Source of the DNA: Rhodospirillales bacterium CG15_BIG_FIL_POST_REV_8_21_14_020_66_15
Lineage (GTDB): Bacteria > Pseudomonadota > Alphaproteobacteria > Rhodospirillales > Casp-alpha2
Assembly: GCA_002781745.1 (NCBI GenBank)
Contig: PFFW01000117.1
Location: 28,280 to 92,279, forward strand
Reading direction: 5' to 3'
Length of the DNA stretch: 64,000 bases
Position 1 is the stretch's first letter. Every line of letters begins with the position of its first letter. The notes under the pieces were generated by a model. It searched no databases, was not told where the DNA came from, and saw only the letters and a list, made by a program, of their open reading frames with translations. Positions 32,854 through 41,364 of the stretch are shown piece by piece. Both the position numbers and the translations under genes were made by a program.

Positions 32854-32945
32854 TACCGGGCCTCGCGCCGGGGCGGGGCCGTGAGCGTCCGTGAGCGGCG
32901 GGGGGGGGGCGTCAACATGGGCGACAAGCCGCTTACCCCTTCCTT

Positions 32946-33008
32946 CTCACCGCCTCGCCACCTCTGTGGTTCAACAAAAGAAAACCACCGAGGCCGTGAG
33001 ACGGTGAG
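32946..33008 (+). repeat. palindromic repeat family 2, copy 3
   Basis: This 63-bp imperfect inverted repeat has left arm beginning CTCACCGCCTCGCC and right arm ending GTGAGACGGTGAG, with GTGGTT and AACCAC near the loop. It is directly followed, 7 bp later, by the second family 1 element. Confidence 0.75.
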
Positions 33009-33015
33009 TCTACGG

Positions 33016-33074
33016 CGTCATTCCCGCGAAAGCGGGAATCCATGGTCCTGGACCCCGTTTTCGTGGGGGTGACG
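33016..33074 (+). repeat. REP-like palindromic element, family 1, copy 2
   Basis: The element begins CGTCATTCCCGCGAAAGCGG and ends CGTGGGGGTGACG, the same outline as the copy at 22754-22820 but with a shorter centre (59 bp). It lies 65 bp upstream of the ParD-like gene. Confidence 0.75.
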
Positions 33075-33139
33075 GGATGGGAAGTGTATAGTAGGATAAA
33101 ATCCGACCAGCGAGGAATTTTCGCGAGAGGCCGCCCGCC

Positions 33140-33388
33140 ATGTCCATGGTCAAGAAAAGCATCACGGTCACCGACCAACAGGAGGCCTGGATTCAGGGCC
33201 AGCTTGCCAGCGGCCATTACGCGACCGACAGCGAACTGATCCGCGAGGCCATCCGCGAGAAGCAGTTGCGCATGGACGAGGTCGAGCGCATCCGCGCCGC
33301 CCTTATCGCGGGGGAAGAAAGCGGCATTAGCGACCTGACGCCGGAAGATATCCGCAAGGCCGTCCGCGCCGAGTTTGAGCGGACCTAG
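33140..33388 (+). CDS. ParD-type antitoxin (CopG/ribbon-helix-helix)
   Basis: This protein of 82 residues begins MSMVKKSITVTDQQEAWIQGQLASGHYATDSELIREAIREKQ, the N-terminal ribbon-helix-helix DNA-binding module of ParD. The acidic C-terminal tail would wrap the toxin. GAGAGG precedes the start, and the ParE-like gene begins 5 bp after the stop, as in a classic type II toxin-antitoxin operon. It probably autoregulates its promoter. Confidence 0.9.
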   Translation: MSMVKKSITVTDQQEAWIQGQLASGHYATDSELIREAIREKQLRMDEVERIRAALIAGEESGISDLTPEDIRKAVRAEFERT

Positions 33389-33393
33389 GCGCG

Positions 33394-33684
33394 GTGGCGG
33401 CCTTTCGCCTCAGCCGGGCCGCCGAGGATGACCTCGCGCGGCTCTATCGCCGGGGCATCATTGAATTCGGAATGCAGCAGGCCGACCGATACTATGATGG
33501 CCTGATTGCCAGACTCGAACGCATCGCCGCGGAGCCAAGCCTCTACCCCGCCGTCGATCATCTCCGCACCGGCTACCGGCGCAGCGTATACGGCGCGCAT
33601 TCCATCTACTACCGGACGGACGATGATGGCGTGGAGATTGTGCGCGTGTTAGGGCGCGAGGATGCGGCGGGGCAGTTGGACTAA
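33394..33684 (+). CDS. ParE-type toxin (RelE/ParE superfamily)
   Basis: This protein of 96 residues begins MAAFRLSRAAEDDLARLYRRGIIEFGMQQADRYYDGL, the usual ParE N-terminus, and continues with AEPSLYPAVDHLRTGYRRSVYGAHSIYYRTDDDGVEIVRVLGREDA, where the RSVYGAHSIYYR strand is the toxin core. ParE toxins block DNA gyrase. Start codon is GTG. It pairs with the preceding antitoxin gene and sits at the border of an AT-richer segment. Confidence 0.9.
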   Translation: MAAFRLSRAAEDDLARLYRRGIIEFGMQQADRYYDGLIARLERIAAEPSLYPAVDHLRTGYRRSVYGAHSIYYRTDDDGVEIVRVLGREDAAGQLD

Positions 33685-33685
33685 C

Positions 33686-34027
33686 TTACTTTTTGGGTTT
33701 TGGCGCTCTGAAAAAATCCGCCAACTTTTGCAACTCTTCGGGGCTTGCATCCGCTTTGATTCGGTTCGCCCTTCGGCTTACCAAAATGACGTTGCCGGGT
33801 ACATATCCTTTTGAATTATCGACGCGATCCAACGATGGCACAAAGTCTTTGTTTGGCGAACTCAAGGACAAAGGAATCCCGAGTACCGGGCATGTCGTGG
33901 GGATTTCTGGCACGTCTTCAAGAGATATCGTGAACTCCCGACCTTTGCGCTTTGCGTTCCATTTTGCGGTCCGGAACCAAGCCTTTATCGGATCCTTTCG
34001 CTCGCTGTTTCGTGGGTGACGGGGCAT
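33686..34027 (-). CDS. HNH/endonuclease VII-like small protein, phage type
   Basis: The protein has 113 residues and is basic. It has TAKWNAKRKGREFTISLEDV, then CPVLGIPLSLSS and PSLDRVDNSKGYVPGNVILVSRRANRIKADASPEELQKLADFF. The SLDRxDNSKGYxxGNV segment is characteristic of phage-borne HNH-like endonucleases. Only one Cys is kept in the presumed zinc pair, so nuclease activity is doubtful. Base composition of 33684-34080 is visibly less GC-rich than the surroundings and uses TTA and ATT-type codons, a sign of recent transfer. It is convergent with parE, 1 bp apart. Confidence 0.7.
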   Translation of the reverse strand: MPRHPRNSERKDPIKAWFRTAKWNAKRKGREFTISLEDVPEIPTTCPVLGIPLSLSSPNKDFVPSLDRVDNSKGYVPGNVILVSRRANRIKADASPEELQKLADFFRAPKPKK

Positions 34028-34095
34028 TTGGGAGTCCTGATTCTATCTGTGCAAAACAACTTTCGGTGGCTGATAGCTGCCTACGGTTCTGCGAC

Positions 34096-35523
34096 TTAAG
34101 GCACCACCTTCCCCGGATTCATGATGCCCTGGGGGTCGAGCGCGCCCTTGATCGCGCGCAGCATGTCCTTCTCCACGTCCGACTTGTAGCGCGCCATCTC
34201 GTGCACCTTGAGGAGCCCGATGCCGTGTTCGGCGGAGAAGCTGCCGCCGAGGGAGTCGGCGATGTCGTGCACGCCGGGGGGCACTTCCTCGCGCAGGCGC
34301 GCCGCGTCCTCGGGCGCCGTGTCCTGCGGCATCACCAGGTTGAAGTGCAGGTTGCCGTCGCCCATGTGGCCGAAGGCCATGACCGTGCAGCCGGGAATGA
34401 CACGCTCGGCGTGGGCGCTGCCTTTTTCCAGGAACTCCGGCACCTTGGAGACCGGCACGGAGATGTCGTGCTTGGCCGAGGGGCCGCAGTGCTTGAGCGC
34501 CTCGGGGATGCTTTCGCGGATGTTCCACAGCCGCGCCGCCTGTTCGCCGCTTTCGGCCAGCACGGCGTCGACGATCTCGCCCGCCTCGAAGGCTTCGCCC
34601 AGCGCCGCCTCGGCGAGATCGCGGATCACCCCCTTCTGGCCCGAAGCCATCTCGACCAGGGCGTAGTGCTCATACTTTTCCTGCATGGGGTCCTGGGTGC
34701 CGGGGATATGGGTGAACACGGCGTCCAGCGGCGCCCGGCAGATGTATTCGAAGCTGTTCACCTGCCCGCCCGTCGCCTGTTTGAGGCGGGTCAGCAGCGC
34801 CGAGAGGTGTTGCGGCGTCTCGGCCGCGACCATGGCCGTCGTCGTTTCGGCCGGTTTGGGAAACAGCTTCAGCACGGCGGCGGTGATGATGCCGAGGGTG
34901 CCCTCGGCGCCCATGAACAGGTGCTTCAGGTCATAGCCCGTGTTGTTCTTGCGCAGGCCCCGCAGGCCATGCCACACGCGGCCGTCGGCGGTCACGACCT
35001 CGAGCCCCAACACGAGGTCGCGGGCGTTGCCGTAGCGCAAAACCTGGATGCCGCCCGCGTTGGTCGAGAGGTTGCCGCCGATCTGGCAGGTCCCCTCGGC
35101 CGCCAGCGACAGCGGGAACAGCAGCCCGGCCGCGTCGGCCCTGTCCTGGATGTCCTTGAGGATGCAGCCGGCCTCCACCGTCATGGTCGCGTTGACGGGG
35201 TCGATCTCGCGCACCCGGTTCATGCGCCCGAGGTTGATCAGCACGCCGCCCCGCGCCACGGCGCCGCCGCACAGGCCCGTGTTGCCGCCCTGGGGCGTGA
35301 CCGGGATGGCGTGCCCGGCGCAGATGGTGACGATTTTCGAGACTTCCTCGGTCGAGGCGGGCCGCAGGACGAGGGCGCTCTCGCCGTGGTAGTAGCCGCG
35401 CTCCTCGGCCAGGTAGGGCGCCTTGTCGGCTTCGCTTTCCAGCCAGCCCTTGTCGCCCACGGCGGCCTTCAGCGCCGCGCGCGCGGTTTCGGGAAGGGGA
35501 AGCGTGTGGGCGCCGTCGGCCAT
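34096..35523 (-). CDS. FAD-binding oxidase (D-lactate/D-2-hydroxyglutarate dehydrogenase-like)
   Basis: The protein has 475 residues. The FAD-binding domain (about 35-215) shows VTPQGGNTGLCGGAV, GGNLSTNAGGIQVLRYGNARDLVLGLEVV and GAEGTLGIITAAVLKLFPKP. The C-terminal domain has AFGHMGDGNLHFNLV and SAEHGIGLLK, the metal and substrate residues of D-lactate, glycolate-subunit and D-2-hydroxyglutarate dehydrogenases. It oxidises a D-2-hydroxy acid and passes electrons to an acceptor such as ETF or quinone. It is divergent from a DadA-like gene, so both may serve 2-hydroxy or amino acid catabolism. Confidence 0.88.
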   Translation of the reverse strand: MADGAHTLPLPETARAALKAAVGDKGWLESEADKAPYLAEERGYYHGESALVLRPASTEEVSKIVTICAGHAIPVTPQGGNTGLCGGAVARGGVLINLGRMNRVREIDPVNATMTVEAGCILKDIQDRADAAGLLFPLSLAAEGTCQIGGNLSTNAGGIQVLRYGNARDLVLGLEVVTADGRVWHGLRGLRKNNTGYDLKHLFMGAEGTLGIITAAVLKLFPKPAETTTAMVAAETPQHLSALLTRLKQATGGQVNSFEYICRAPLDAVFTHIPGTQDPMQEKYEHYALVEMASGQKGVIRDLAEAALGEAFEAGEIVDAVLAESGEQAARLWNIRESIPEALKHCGPSAKHDISVPVSKVPEFLEKGSAHAERVIPGCTVMAFGHMGDGNLHFNLVMPQDTAPEDAARLREEVPPGVHDIADSLGGSFSAEHGIGLLKVHEMARYKSDVEKDMLRAIKGALDPQGIMNPGKVVP

Positions 35524-35614
35524 GGTCGGGTTCCTTGAAGGCGATGGTCAGGGGATGGGTTTCCGGTCATATTTGGCACGAAGGCCGCCCCACGACAAGC
35601 CGGAGCCCGCGTCC

Positions 35615-36895
35615 ATGCCCCTGACGAATTCCCGAGCCCAGCCCGCGCCATCCCCCGCCGATACGACCGTTTGCGTCATCGGCGCCGGCATCGTCGGCGT
35701 CAACTGCGCGCTCGCCCTGGTCAAGGAGGGCTTCCGGGTCACGGTCGTCGACCGCGCGCCGCCGGGCGAGGGCTGCTCCTTCGGCAATGCGGGCATCCTG
35801 GCCGAATGGTCCTTCGTGCCGATCTTCGGGCCGGACGTCCTGAAGAGCGTGCCCAAGTACCTGTTGGATCCCACGGGGCCGCTGACCATCCGCTGGCGGC
35901 ATCTGCCGCATATTCTGCCCTGGCTGCTGCGCATGCTGGGCTTCGCCAGCGTCGCCCACCAGCGCCGCGCCGCCGAGGCCATGCACCACTTGACCATGGG
36001 CTGTTCCGAGGCCTATGAGGCGCTGGCCGCCGAGGCGGGGGCGCCCGAGCTGGTGCGCCGCGAGCGCATCCTGCAGGTCTATGATTCCGAGGCCGACTTC
36101 AAGAAGGCCGAAGCGGACCTTGCCTATCGCATCCGCTACGGCGTCAAGGTCGAGGCCCTGGACCGCAAGGCGCTGTCGGACCTGGAGCCGGCCCTCGGCC
36201 CCGACTTCAGATGGGCGCACGGCCTATTGGCCGGCGGGCGCACGACCAACCCGGGGCGCCTGACCAAGGTCCTGGCCGAGGCCTTCGTGAAGCGCGGCGG
36301 GACGCTCAAGCGCGACGAGGTGCGCGGCCTTGGCCGGCTTGCCGACGGCGGCTTCCGCATCGCGACAGCGGGGGGCTATTTCGAGGCCGACCGCATCGTC
36401 CTTGCCGCCGGCGCCTTCTCGCACAAACTGGCGGCCATGCTGGGCGAAAGGATCCCGCTCGGGACCGAACGCGGCTACCATGCCATCCTGGCCGACCCGG
36501 GGGTGCAGGTGAACCACGCCATCGGCTGGAAGGCGCGGGCGTTCTATGCCTCGCCCATGGAGATGGGCCTGCGCCTCGCCGGCACGGTGGAACTGGCGGG
36601 GCTGGACGCCGCGCCCGACTACGCCCGCGCGCGGGTCATGGCCGACCTGGTGCCCAGGCTGCTGCCCGGCGTGAAGACGGAGATCGAAACGCAGTGGATG
36701 GGCTTCCGCCCGACCCTGCCGGACAGCCTGCCCGTGCTCGGCCCCTCGGCGGTGACGCCGGGCCTGTTCCACGCCTTCGGCCATCAGCACGTGGGCCTGA
36801 CCTGCGGCCCGGCGACGGGGCGCATCATCGCGCGCCTGATGAAGGGCGAGACGCCCAACCTGGACCTGTCACCGTTCCGGTCGGATAGATTCTGA
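35615..36895 (+). CDS. FAD-dependent amine/D-amino acid oxidoreductase (DadA-like)
   Basis: The protein has 426 residues in the DAO fold. VCVIGAGIVGVNCALALVKEGFRVTVVDR (about 18-46) is the FAD Rossmann motif, followed by PPGEGCSFGNAGILA typical of DadA. The C-terminal WMGFRPTLPDSLPVLGPS and FHAFGHQHVGLTCGPATGRIIA close the FAD site. It would deaminate a D-amino acid or secondary amine to an oxoacid. It ends 10 bp from the convergent PhnZ-like gene. The frame is open upstream to 35423, but the DAO fold starts only after the ATG at 35615. Confidence 0.88.
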   Translation: MPLTNSRAQPAPSPADTTVCVIGAGIVGVNCALALVKEGFRVTVVDRAPPGEGCSFGNAGILAEWSFVPIFGPDVLKSVPKYLLDPTGPLTIRWRHLPHILPWLLRMLGFASVAHQRRAAEAMHHLTMGCSEAYEALAAEAGAPELVRRERILQVYDSEADFKKAEADLAYRIRYGVKVEALDRKALSDLEPALGPDFRWAHGLLAGGRTTNPGRLTKVLAEAFVKRGGTLKRDEVRGLGRLADGGFRIATAGGYFEADRIVLAAGAFSHKLAAMLGERIPLGTERGYHAILADPGVQVNHAIGWKARAFYASPMEMGLRLAGTVELAGLDAAPDYARARVMADLVPRLLPGVKTEIETQWMGFRPTLPDSLPVLGPSAVTPGLFHAFGHQHVGLTCGPATGRIIARLMKGETPNLDLSPFRSDRF

Positions 36896-36905
36896 ACCCG
36901 GGCGG

Positions 36906-37457
36906 CTACGCGGCGGCGAGGGCGCTTTCCAGATAGGGGCGGAAGTGGTCGATGCCGGGCGTTTCCAGCCCGGCGGTCTTGGCCCGGTCGTCCCATTCGC
37001 GGACTCTCACGGCGTCCGCGTAATCGGGCAGGGCCTCGAAGGCCGAAACCTCGTCCGCGTTCATGGGGCCGCCCTGCAGTTCCAGGGATTTCACGGAGGC
37101 CGGCGACAGGGTCTCGAAGTATCCGGGCCGGGCGGCGCAGAGGTAGCGTTTGGCTTCCACGTGCAGGCCGACGGCCTGCGCCACGCGGGCGGTGAAATGG
37201 CGCGCGACCCAGCCGCGGGCGATGGCCTCGTGCTTGTCGTCGATGCCGCGGTCGGCCGCTTCCTGGCCGAATTTGTGCATCAAGTGGCCGATGTCGTGCA
37301 GGAAGGCGGCGGCGATCAGCTCCCGGTCACCCGATTCGCGTTCCGCCAGCCAGGCGCACTGCAAGGCGTGCTCAAGCTGAGAGACGACCTCGGTATAGGG
37401 GCGCGTGCCCAGTTGCACATAGATATCAAGCGATTGTGAAAGCGGAGTGTTCGTCAC
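36906..37457 (-). CDS. HD-domain oxygenase, PhnZ-like (phosphonate degradation type)
   Basis: The protein has 183 residues. VSQLEHALQCA (His30), FLHDIGHLMHKFG (His54, Asp55, His58), GIDDKHEAIARGWVARHF (His76) and GLHVEAKRYLCAA make the mixed-valent di-iron HD site of the PhnZ/TIGR03276 group. The later LELQGGPMNADEVSAFEALPDYADAVRVREWDDRAK is also diagnostic. PhnZ cleaves 1-hydroxy-2-aminoethylphosphonate to glycine and phosphate. It needs a 2-oxoglutarate dioxygenase partner (PhnY); none is adjacent, but a PhyH-type dioxygenase lies at 49643-50401. Relatives also act on other organophosphonates or hydroxy compounds. Confidence 0.82.
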   Translation of the reverse strand: MTNTPLSQSLDIYVQLGTRPYTEVVSQLEHALQCAWLAERESGDRELIAAAFLHDIGHLMHKFGQEAADRGIDDKHEAIARGWVARHFTARVAQAVGLHVEAKRYLCAARPGYFETLSPASVKSLELQGGPMNADEVSAFEALPDYADAVRVREWDDRAKTAGLETPGIDHFRPYLESALAAA

Positions 37458-37642
37458 GTGCGGATTCCCGTCAAGCCGGCGATGTCCATTGGGCGCGCCT
37501 TAGGATTCAAGACATAGAGACATTTGATGTATATTAGCGGATTGGTCCGATTACGGTCTTGTGAACTTTCATTGATCCCATGCGGCACTTGAACTGACGG
37601 CGCGGCCCGGTGTATGGAACCCACCTAAAGGAGACGTTCCGA

Positions 37643-38272
37643 ATGCTTAGGCGTCATGTATTTTCCGTGTTCCTGGTCGCCGCGCTGTTGGGCTTCTTCG
37701 CGCCGCAGAGCGCCGGCGCCGAAGTATCCAACGAAGAGGTCAAGGCCTTCGTCAATTCGATGGCGTCCTCGGCGGTCAGTTCCCTGACCGCGCAGGACAT
37801 CGACCGCGAGGTGCGGAAGGAACGCTTCCGCACCATGATCCACGATTTCTTCGCCATCAAATCCATCGGCAAGTGGGTGCTGGGCCGCCACTGGCGCCGC
37901 GCCACGCCGGAACAGCGCGAGGAATACCTGTCCCTGTTCGAGAACATGCTGCTCGAACGCTATGTGGACGGGTTCAGGGACTACAAGGGCGAGACCCTGG
38001 AAGTCAGCCGTGCCGAGAAACGCCAGGAAAACGACTTCATCGTCCACACGACGCTCAATCGCCCCGGCGGCGACCCGGTCAACGTGGGCTGGCGCGTCGG
38101 CGTCGGCGAGAAGGATGGGCAGAAGGTCTTCAAGATCGTCGACATCATCGTCAACGGCCTGTCCATGGCCCTGACCCAGCAGAAGGAATTCAATTCCGTA
38201 ATCCTGAACAACGGGAATTCCGTCGAAAGCCTGCTGGAGAAGATGCGGGAAATGTCGAAGCCTGCAGGCTGA
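37643..38272 (+). CDS. MlaC/HpnM-type phospholipid-binding ABC auxiliary protein
   Basis: This protein of 209 residues has a signal peptide (RRHVFSVFLVAALLGFFAPQSAGA-E, about residue 26). The mature part is the MlaC/Ttg2D fold: ERFRTMIHDFFAIKSIGKWVLGRHWRRATPEQREEYLSLFENMLLERYVDGFRDYKGETLEV, then DPVNVGWRVGVGEKDGQKVFKIVDIIVNGLSMALTQQKEFNSVI. It carries lipid through the periplasm. AAAGGAGA precedes the chosen ATG; an upstream in-frame start is less likely. It leads the plus-strand hopanoid run, 20 bp before hpnC. It is one of three such proteins in the locus. Confidence 0.9.
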   Translation: MLRRHVFSVFLVAALLGFFAPQSAGAEVSNEEVKAFVNSMASSAVSSLTAQDIDREVRKERFRTMIHDFFAIKSIGKWVLGRHWRRATPEQREEYLSLFENMLLERYVDGFRDYKGETLEVSRAEKRQENDFIVHTTLNRPGGDPVNVGWRVGVGEKDGQKVFKIVDIIVNGLSMALTQQKEFNSVILNNGNSVESLLEKMREMSKPAG

Positions 38273-38292
38273 TCCGCGAAGGAACTCCGGTC

Positions 38293-39222
38293 ATGGGGCA
38301 GCCCGCCGATTCGCTTGAAACGATGCCGGGCGCGCATGGTGAGGGCCACGCACCCCGCGACGGCGCGGCCGCGTCCGGCGTGGAGACGCCGTCGGGCAAG
38401 GATGCGGCCTACGAGAATTTCCCCGTCGGCTCGTTCCTTCTGCCGGCCCGCCTGCGCCCCCACGTGGCATGTTTCTACCGCTTCGCCCGCGCCATCGACG
38501 ACATTGCCGACAATGCCGCGCTCGACGCCGACACCAAGGTCCGCCGCCTGGCCGGGTTCGAGGCGGCGCTGCTGGGCCACGCTCCCGGCGATGCGGCCTA
38601 CGCGACCGCTGAGCGCATGCGCGAAAGCCTGGCCGAGACGGACGTCACCCCGCGCCACTGCCAGGATCTGATCGACGCCTTCAAACAGGACGCGGTGAAG
38701 GGCCGCTATGCGGACTGGGACGACCTGATGCACTACTGCATCCGCTCGGCCGCCCCGGTGGGCCGCTACCTGATCGACCTGCACGGCGGCTCGGCCCACG
38801 GCTACGGCTCGTCGGACGCGCTGTGCAACGCGCTACAGGTCATCAACCACCTGCAGGACTGCCGGGACGACTACCGCGCGCTCGACCGGGTCTACCTGCC
38901 CGGCGACTGGATGGCCGAGGAGGGGGCGGTCGTCGAGGACCTGGACCGCCCGGCCTGCACCCCGGCGATGCGTCGGGTGATCGACCGCTGCCTGGATGCG
39001 ACCGAAATCCTGCTGGCGGAGGCCCGGCCGATCGCCGGCGGCATGCACAACCGGCGGCTCGGCATGGAATCAGCGGCCATCTGGGAAATCGCCCGGCGCC
39101 TGACGGACCTTCTGCGCCGCCGCGACCCGCTGGCCGGCCGCGTCGCGCTCACCAAGGGCGGCTACGGCTGGTGTTGCCTGAAGGGGGCGCTGGGCGCGCT
39201 GGTCGGCCGTTACGGACGATGA
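38293..39222 (+). CDS. hpnC: squalene synthase HpnC (hydroxysqualene synthase-related)
   Basis: The protein has 309 residues. After a 35-residue Gly/Ala-rich N-terminus comes a class I trans-isoprenyl synthase fold: ENFPVGSFLLPARLRPHVACFYRFARAIDDIADN contains the first Asp-rich Mg site (DDIADN), and INHLQDCRDDYRALDRVYLP the second (DCRDD). In the HpnCDE route, HpnD makes presqualene diphosphate, HpnC converts it to hydroxysqualene and HpnE reduces this to squalene. The stop codon overlaps the hpnB start (ATGA). Confidence 0.93.
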   Translation: MGQPADSLETMPGAHGEGHAPRDGAAASGVETPSGKDAAYENFPVGSFLLPARLRPHVACFYRFARAIDDIADNAALDADTKVRRLAGFEAALLGHAPGDAAYATAERMRESLAETDVTPRHCQDLIDAFKQDAVKGRYADWDDLMHYCIRSAAPVGRYLIDLHGGSAHGYGSSDALCNALQVINHLQDCRDDYRALDRVYLPGDWMAEEGAVVEDLDRPACTPAMRRVIDRCLDATEILLAEARPIAGGMHNRRLGMESAAIWEIARRLTDLLRRRDPLAGRVALTKGGYGWCCLKGALGALVGRYGR

Positions 39223-40424
39223 CCGGGGTGGCCCTTCTGGCGCTCGCCGTCTGGGCGGGGATTCTGTTCTTCCGCGGCCGCTTCTGGTTCGCCGACCAGC
39301 ACCTGAGTCCGGCCGCCAAGGCAGCCTCCAGGGACGGCTGGCCTGCCGTCGTCGCCGTCATCCCCGCCCGCGACGAGGCCGACGGCATCGCCCGGACGGT
39401 GGCCTCGCTCCTGGCCCAGGACTATCCGGGGCGGCTCGACGTCGTCGTGGTCGACGACAATTCCGCGGACGGCACGGGCGCCCTGGCGCAGGGGGCCGCC
39501 GACGCGGCCGCGGCATCGGAGCGTTTCCATCTTGTCGCCGGCAAACCCCTGGTGGAGGGCTGGTCGGGCAAGCTGTGGGCCGTTCACCAGGGGCTGGAAG
39601 CGGCGGGCCAGGCGGCACCCAACGCGCGCTACGTGCTGCTGACCGACGCCGACATCTCCCACCACGCGGCCAACCTGCGGCGGCTGGTCGAGAAGGCCGA
39701 GATGGAGGACCGCGACCTGGTCTCCCTAATGGTGCGGCTCAACTGCGAGACGCCTTGGGAACGCCTGCTGATTCCGGCCTTCGTGTTCTTCTTCCAGAAG
39801 CTGTTTCCCTTTCCCTGGGTCAACGACCCGACCCGGCGCACGGCGGCGGCGGCGGGTGGCTGCATGCTGGTGCGCCGCGCCGCCCTGGGTGCGGCCGGGG
39901 GGATCCAGGCGATCCGCGGCCGCCTGATCGACGACTGCGCGCTGGCCGAATTGTTGAAGGCGCGGGGCTCGATCTGGCTGGGCCTCACGCACGAGACGGT
40001 CAGCCTGCGGCGCTACGACACCTTAAGCGAGATCTGGCGCATGGTGGCGCGCACGGCCTACGAGCAGTTGGGCCATTCGCCCCTGATGCTGCTGGGCACC
40101 GTCGCCGGAATGACGCTGCTCTACCTGGTGCCGCCCGTGGCCGCGTTCTGGGGCCTGGCCGCCGGGGATTGGCGGTTGGCGGCGGCCGGGGCAGGGGGCT
40201 GGCTTGCCATGGCCATTGCCTATTTTCCGACGCTGCGCCTCTACGGGCGGCCGCCCTGGGCAGGCTTCGCGCTGCCGGCCGCAGCCTTGCTCTATACCCT
40301 GATGACCGTCGATTCCGCGCGCCGCCACGGTCAAGGCCGGGGCGGCGGCTGGAAGGGCCGGACCTATGCGGGCGGCGTGGGCGTCCCAGACCGCGACAGC
40401 CACGCGCGATTCTTCGACATGTGA
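39219..40424 (+). CDS. hpnB: hopene-associated glycosyltransferase HpnB
   Basis: This 401-residue protein has an N-terminal membrane segment (about 3-20), a GT-A family 2 domain with PAVVAVIPARDEADGIARTVASLLAQDYPGRLDVVVVDDNSADGT and LLTDADISHH (the DxD equivalent), and two or three C-terminal membrane segments (about 300-390). It matches the hopene-associated HpnB family found in hpn operons, whose substrate is unproven. The ATGA overlap with hpnC shows translational coupling. hpnD follows after 62 bp. Confidence 0.92.
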   Translation: MTGVALLALAVWAGILFFRGRFWFADQHLSPAAKAASRDGWPAVVAVIPARDEADGIARTVASLLAQDYPGRLDVVVVDDNSADGTGALAQGAADAAAASERFHLVAGKPLVEGWSGKLWAVHQGLEAAGQAAPNARYVLLTDADISHHAANLRRLVEKAEMEDRDLVSLMVRLNCETPWERLLIPAFVFFFQKLFPFPWVNDPTRRTAAAAGGCMLVRRAALGAAGGIQAIRGRLIDDCALAELLKARGSIWLGLTHETVSLRRYDTLSEIWRMVARTAYEQLGHSPLMLLGTVAGMTLLYLVPPVAAFWGLAAGDWRLAAAGAGGWLAMAIAYFPTLRLYGRPPWAGFALPAAALLYTLMTVDSARRHGQGRGGGWKGRTYAGGVGVPDRDSHARFFDM

Positions 40425-40486
40425 GGAGATTGCCGACTGCGACAGGGCACTGGCCTTGCCCGGGCGCCGCGTGTATCCATACGCCC

Positions 40487-41356
40487 ATGGACAACCTGGT
40501 GACCCGATCCGAGGCAGAAGTCGGCCGCGCCCGCGCGCGGGTCGAGGAAATCGTGCGCGCCTCGGGCACGACCTTCTTCTGGGCCATGCGCTTCCTGCCG
40601 GGCGAAAAGCGGCGCGCCATGTTCGCGGTCTATGCCTTCTGCCGGATCGTCGACGACATCGCCGACGATCCCAATCCCCTGGACGAGAAACGCCGCGACC
40701 TGGCGCGCTGGCGTGCCGAGATCCGCGGCCTCTATTCGGGCCGACCCAATCATCCGGTGGCCGTGGCGCTGGCCGAGCCGATCGCCCATTTCCGCTTGGC
40801 CGAGGCAGATTTCCAGGCGGTCATCGACGGCATGGAGACGGACGCCGCCGCGACGCTGCGCCTCAAGACCCGCGACGACCTTCTGCAGTACTGCGACCGT
40901 GTCGCCTGCGCGGTGGGGCGGCTGAGCTGTCGCATTTTCGGGCTGGAGGTCGCCGTCGGCGATCGGTTGTCCGCCGCGCTCGGCCTCGCGCTGCAGCTGA
41001 CCAACATCCTGCGCGACATTGCCGAGGACGCGGCGCGCGACCGCCTGTACCTGCCGGAGGACCTGCTTTCAGCACACGGCATCGCCGCCCGCGAGCCGCT
41101 GGACGTCATGGCCGATCCGAACCTTCCCGCCGCGGCGGCCGAGATCGCCACCTTGGCGGGGGATAAGTTCGCCGAGGCGCGGGCGCTGCTGGCCCGTTGC
41201 GAGGCCGACCGGGTCAAGCCCGCGACCATGATGATGGAAGCCTATGAGCGAATCTTCCACCGCATGGAGCGGCGCGGATGGCACCGGGTGCTGGAGCCGG
41301 CGGGCCTGACCAAGGCGGAGAAGCTCTGGGTCGCCGTCCGCTACGGCATCCTGTAA
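40487..41356 (+). CDS. hpnD: presqualene diphosphate synthase HpnD
   Basis: This protein of 289 residues has SGTTFFWAMRFLPGEKRRAMFAVYAFCRIVDDIADDPNP with the first Asp-rich motif (DDIADD) and ALQLTNILRDIAEDAARDRLYLPEDLL with the second (DIAED), as in squalene/phytoene synthases. HpnD condenses two farnesyl diphosphates to presqualene diphosphate. Both Mg sites and the YLP motif are intact, so it should be active. It lies 8 bp before hpnE. Confidence 0.94.
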   Translation: MDNLVTRSEAEVGRARARVEEIVRASGTTFFWAMRFLPGEKRRAMFAVYAFCRIVDDIADDPNPLDEKRRDLARWRAEIRGLYSGRPNHPVAVALAEPIAHFRLAEADFQAVIDGMETDAAATLRLKTRDDLLQYCDRVACAVGRLSCRIFGLEVAVGDRLSAALGLALQLTNILRDIAEDAARDRLYLPEDLLSAHGIAAREPLDVMADPNLPAAAAEIATLAGDKFAEARALLARCEADRVKPATMMMEAYERIFHRMERRGWHRVLEPAGLTKAEKLWVAVRYGIL

Positions 41357-41364
41357 GCCAGGCG

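Noticed and set aside
34096..37457. FAD oxidase, DadA-like and PhnZ-like genes as one phosphonate operon
   Set aside because: They lie on alternating strands, and the DadA-like protein does not look like the phosphonate-associated HpnW type. Only the PhnZ-like gene has a phosphonate signature.
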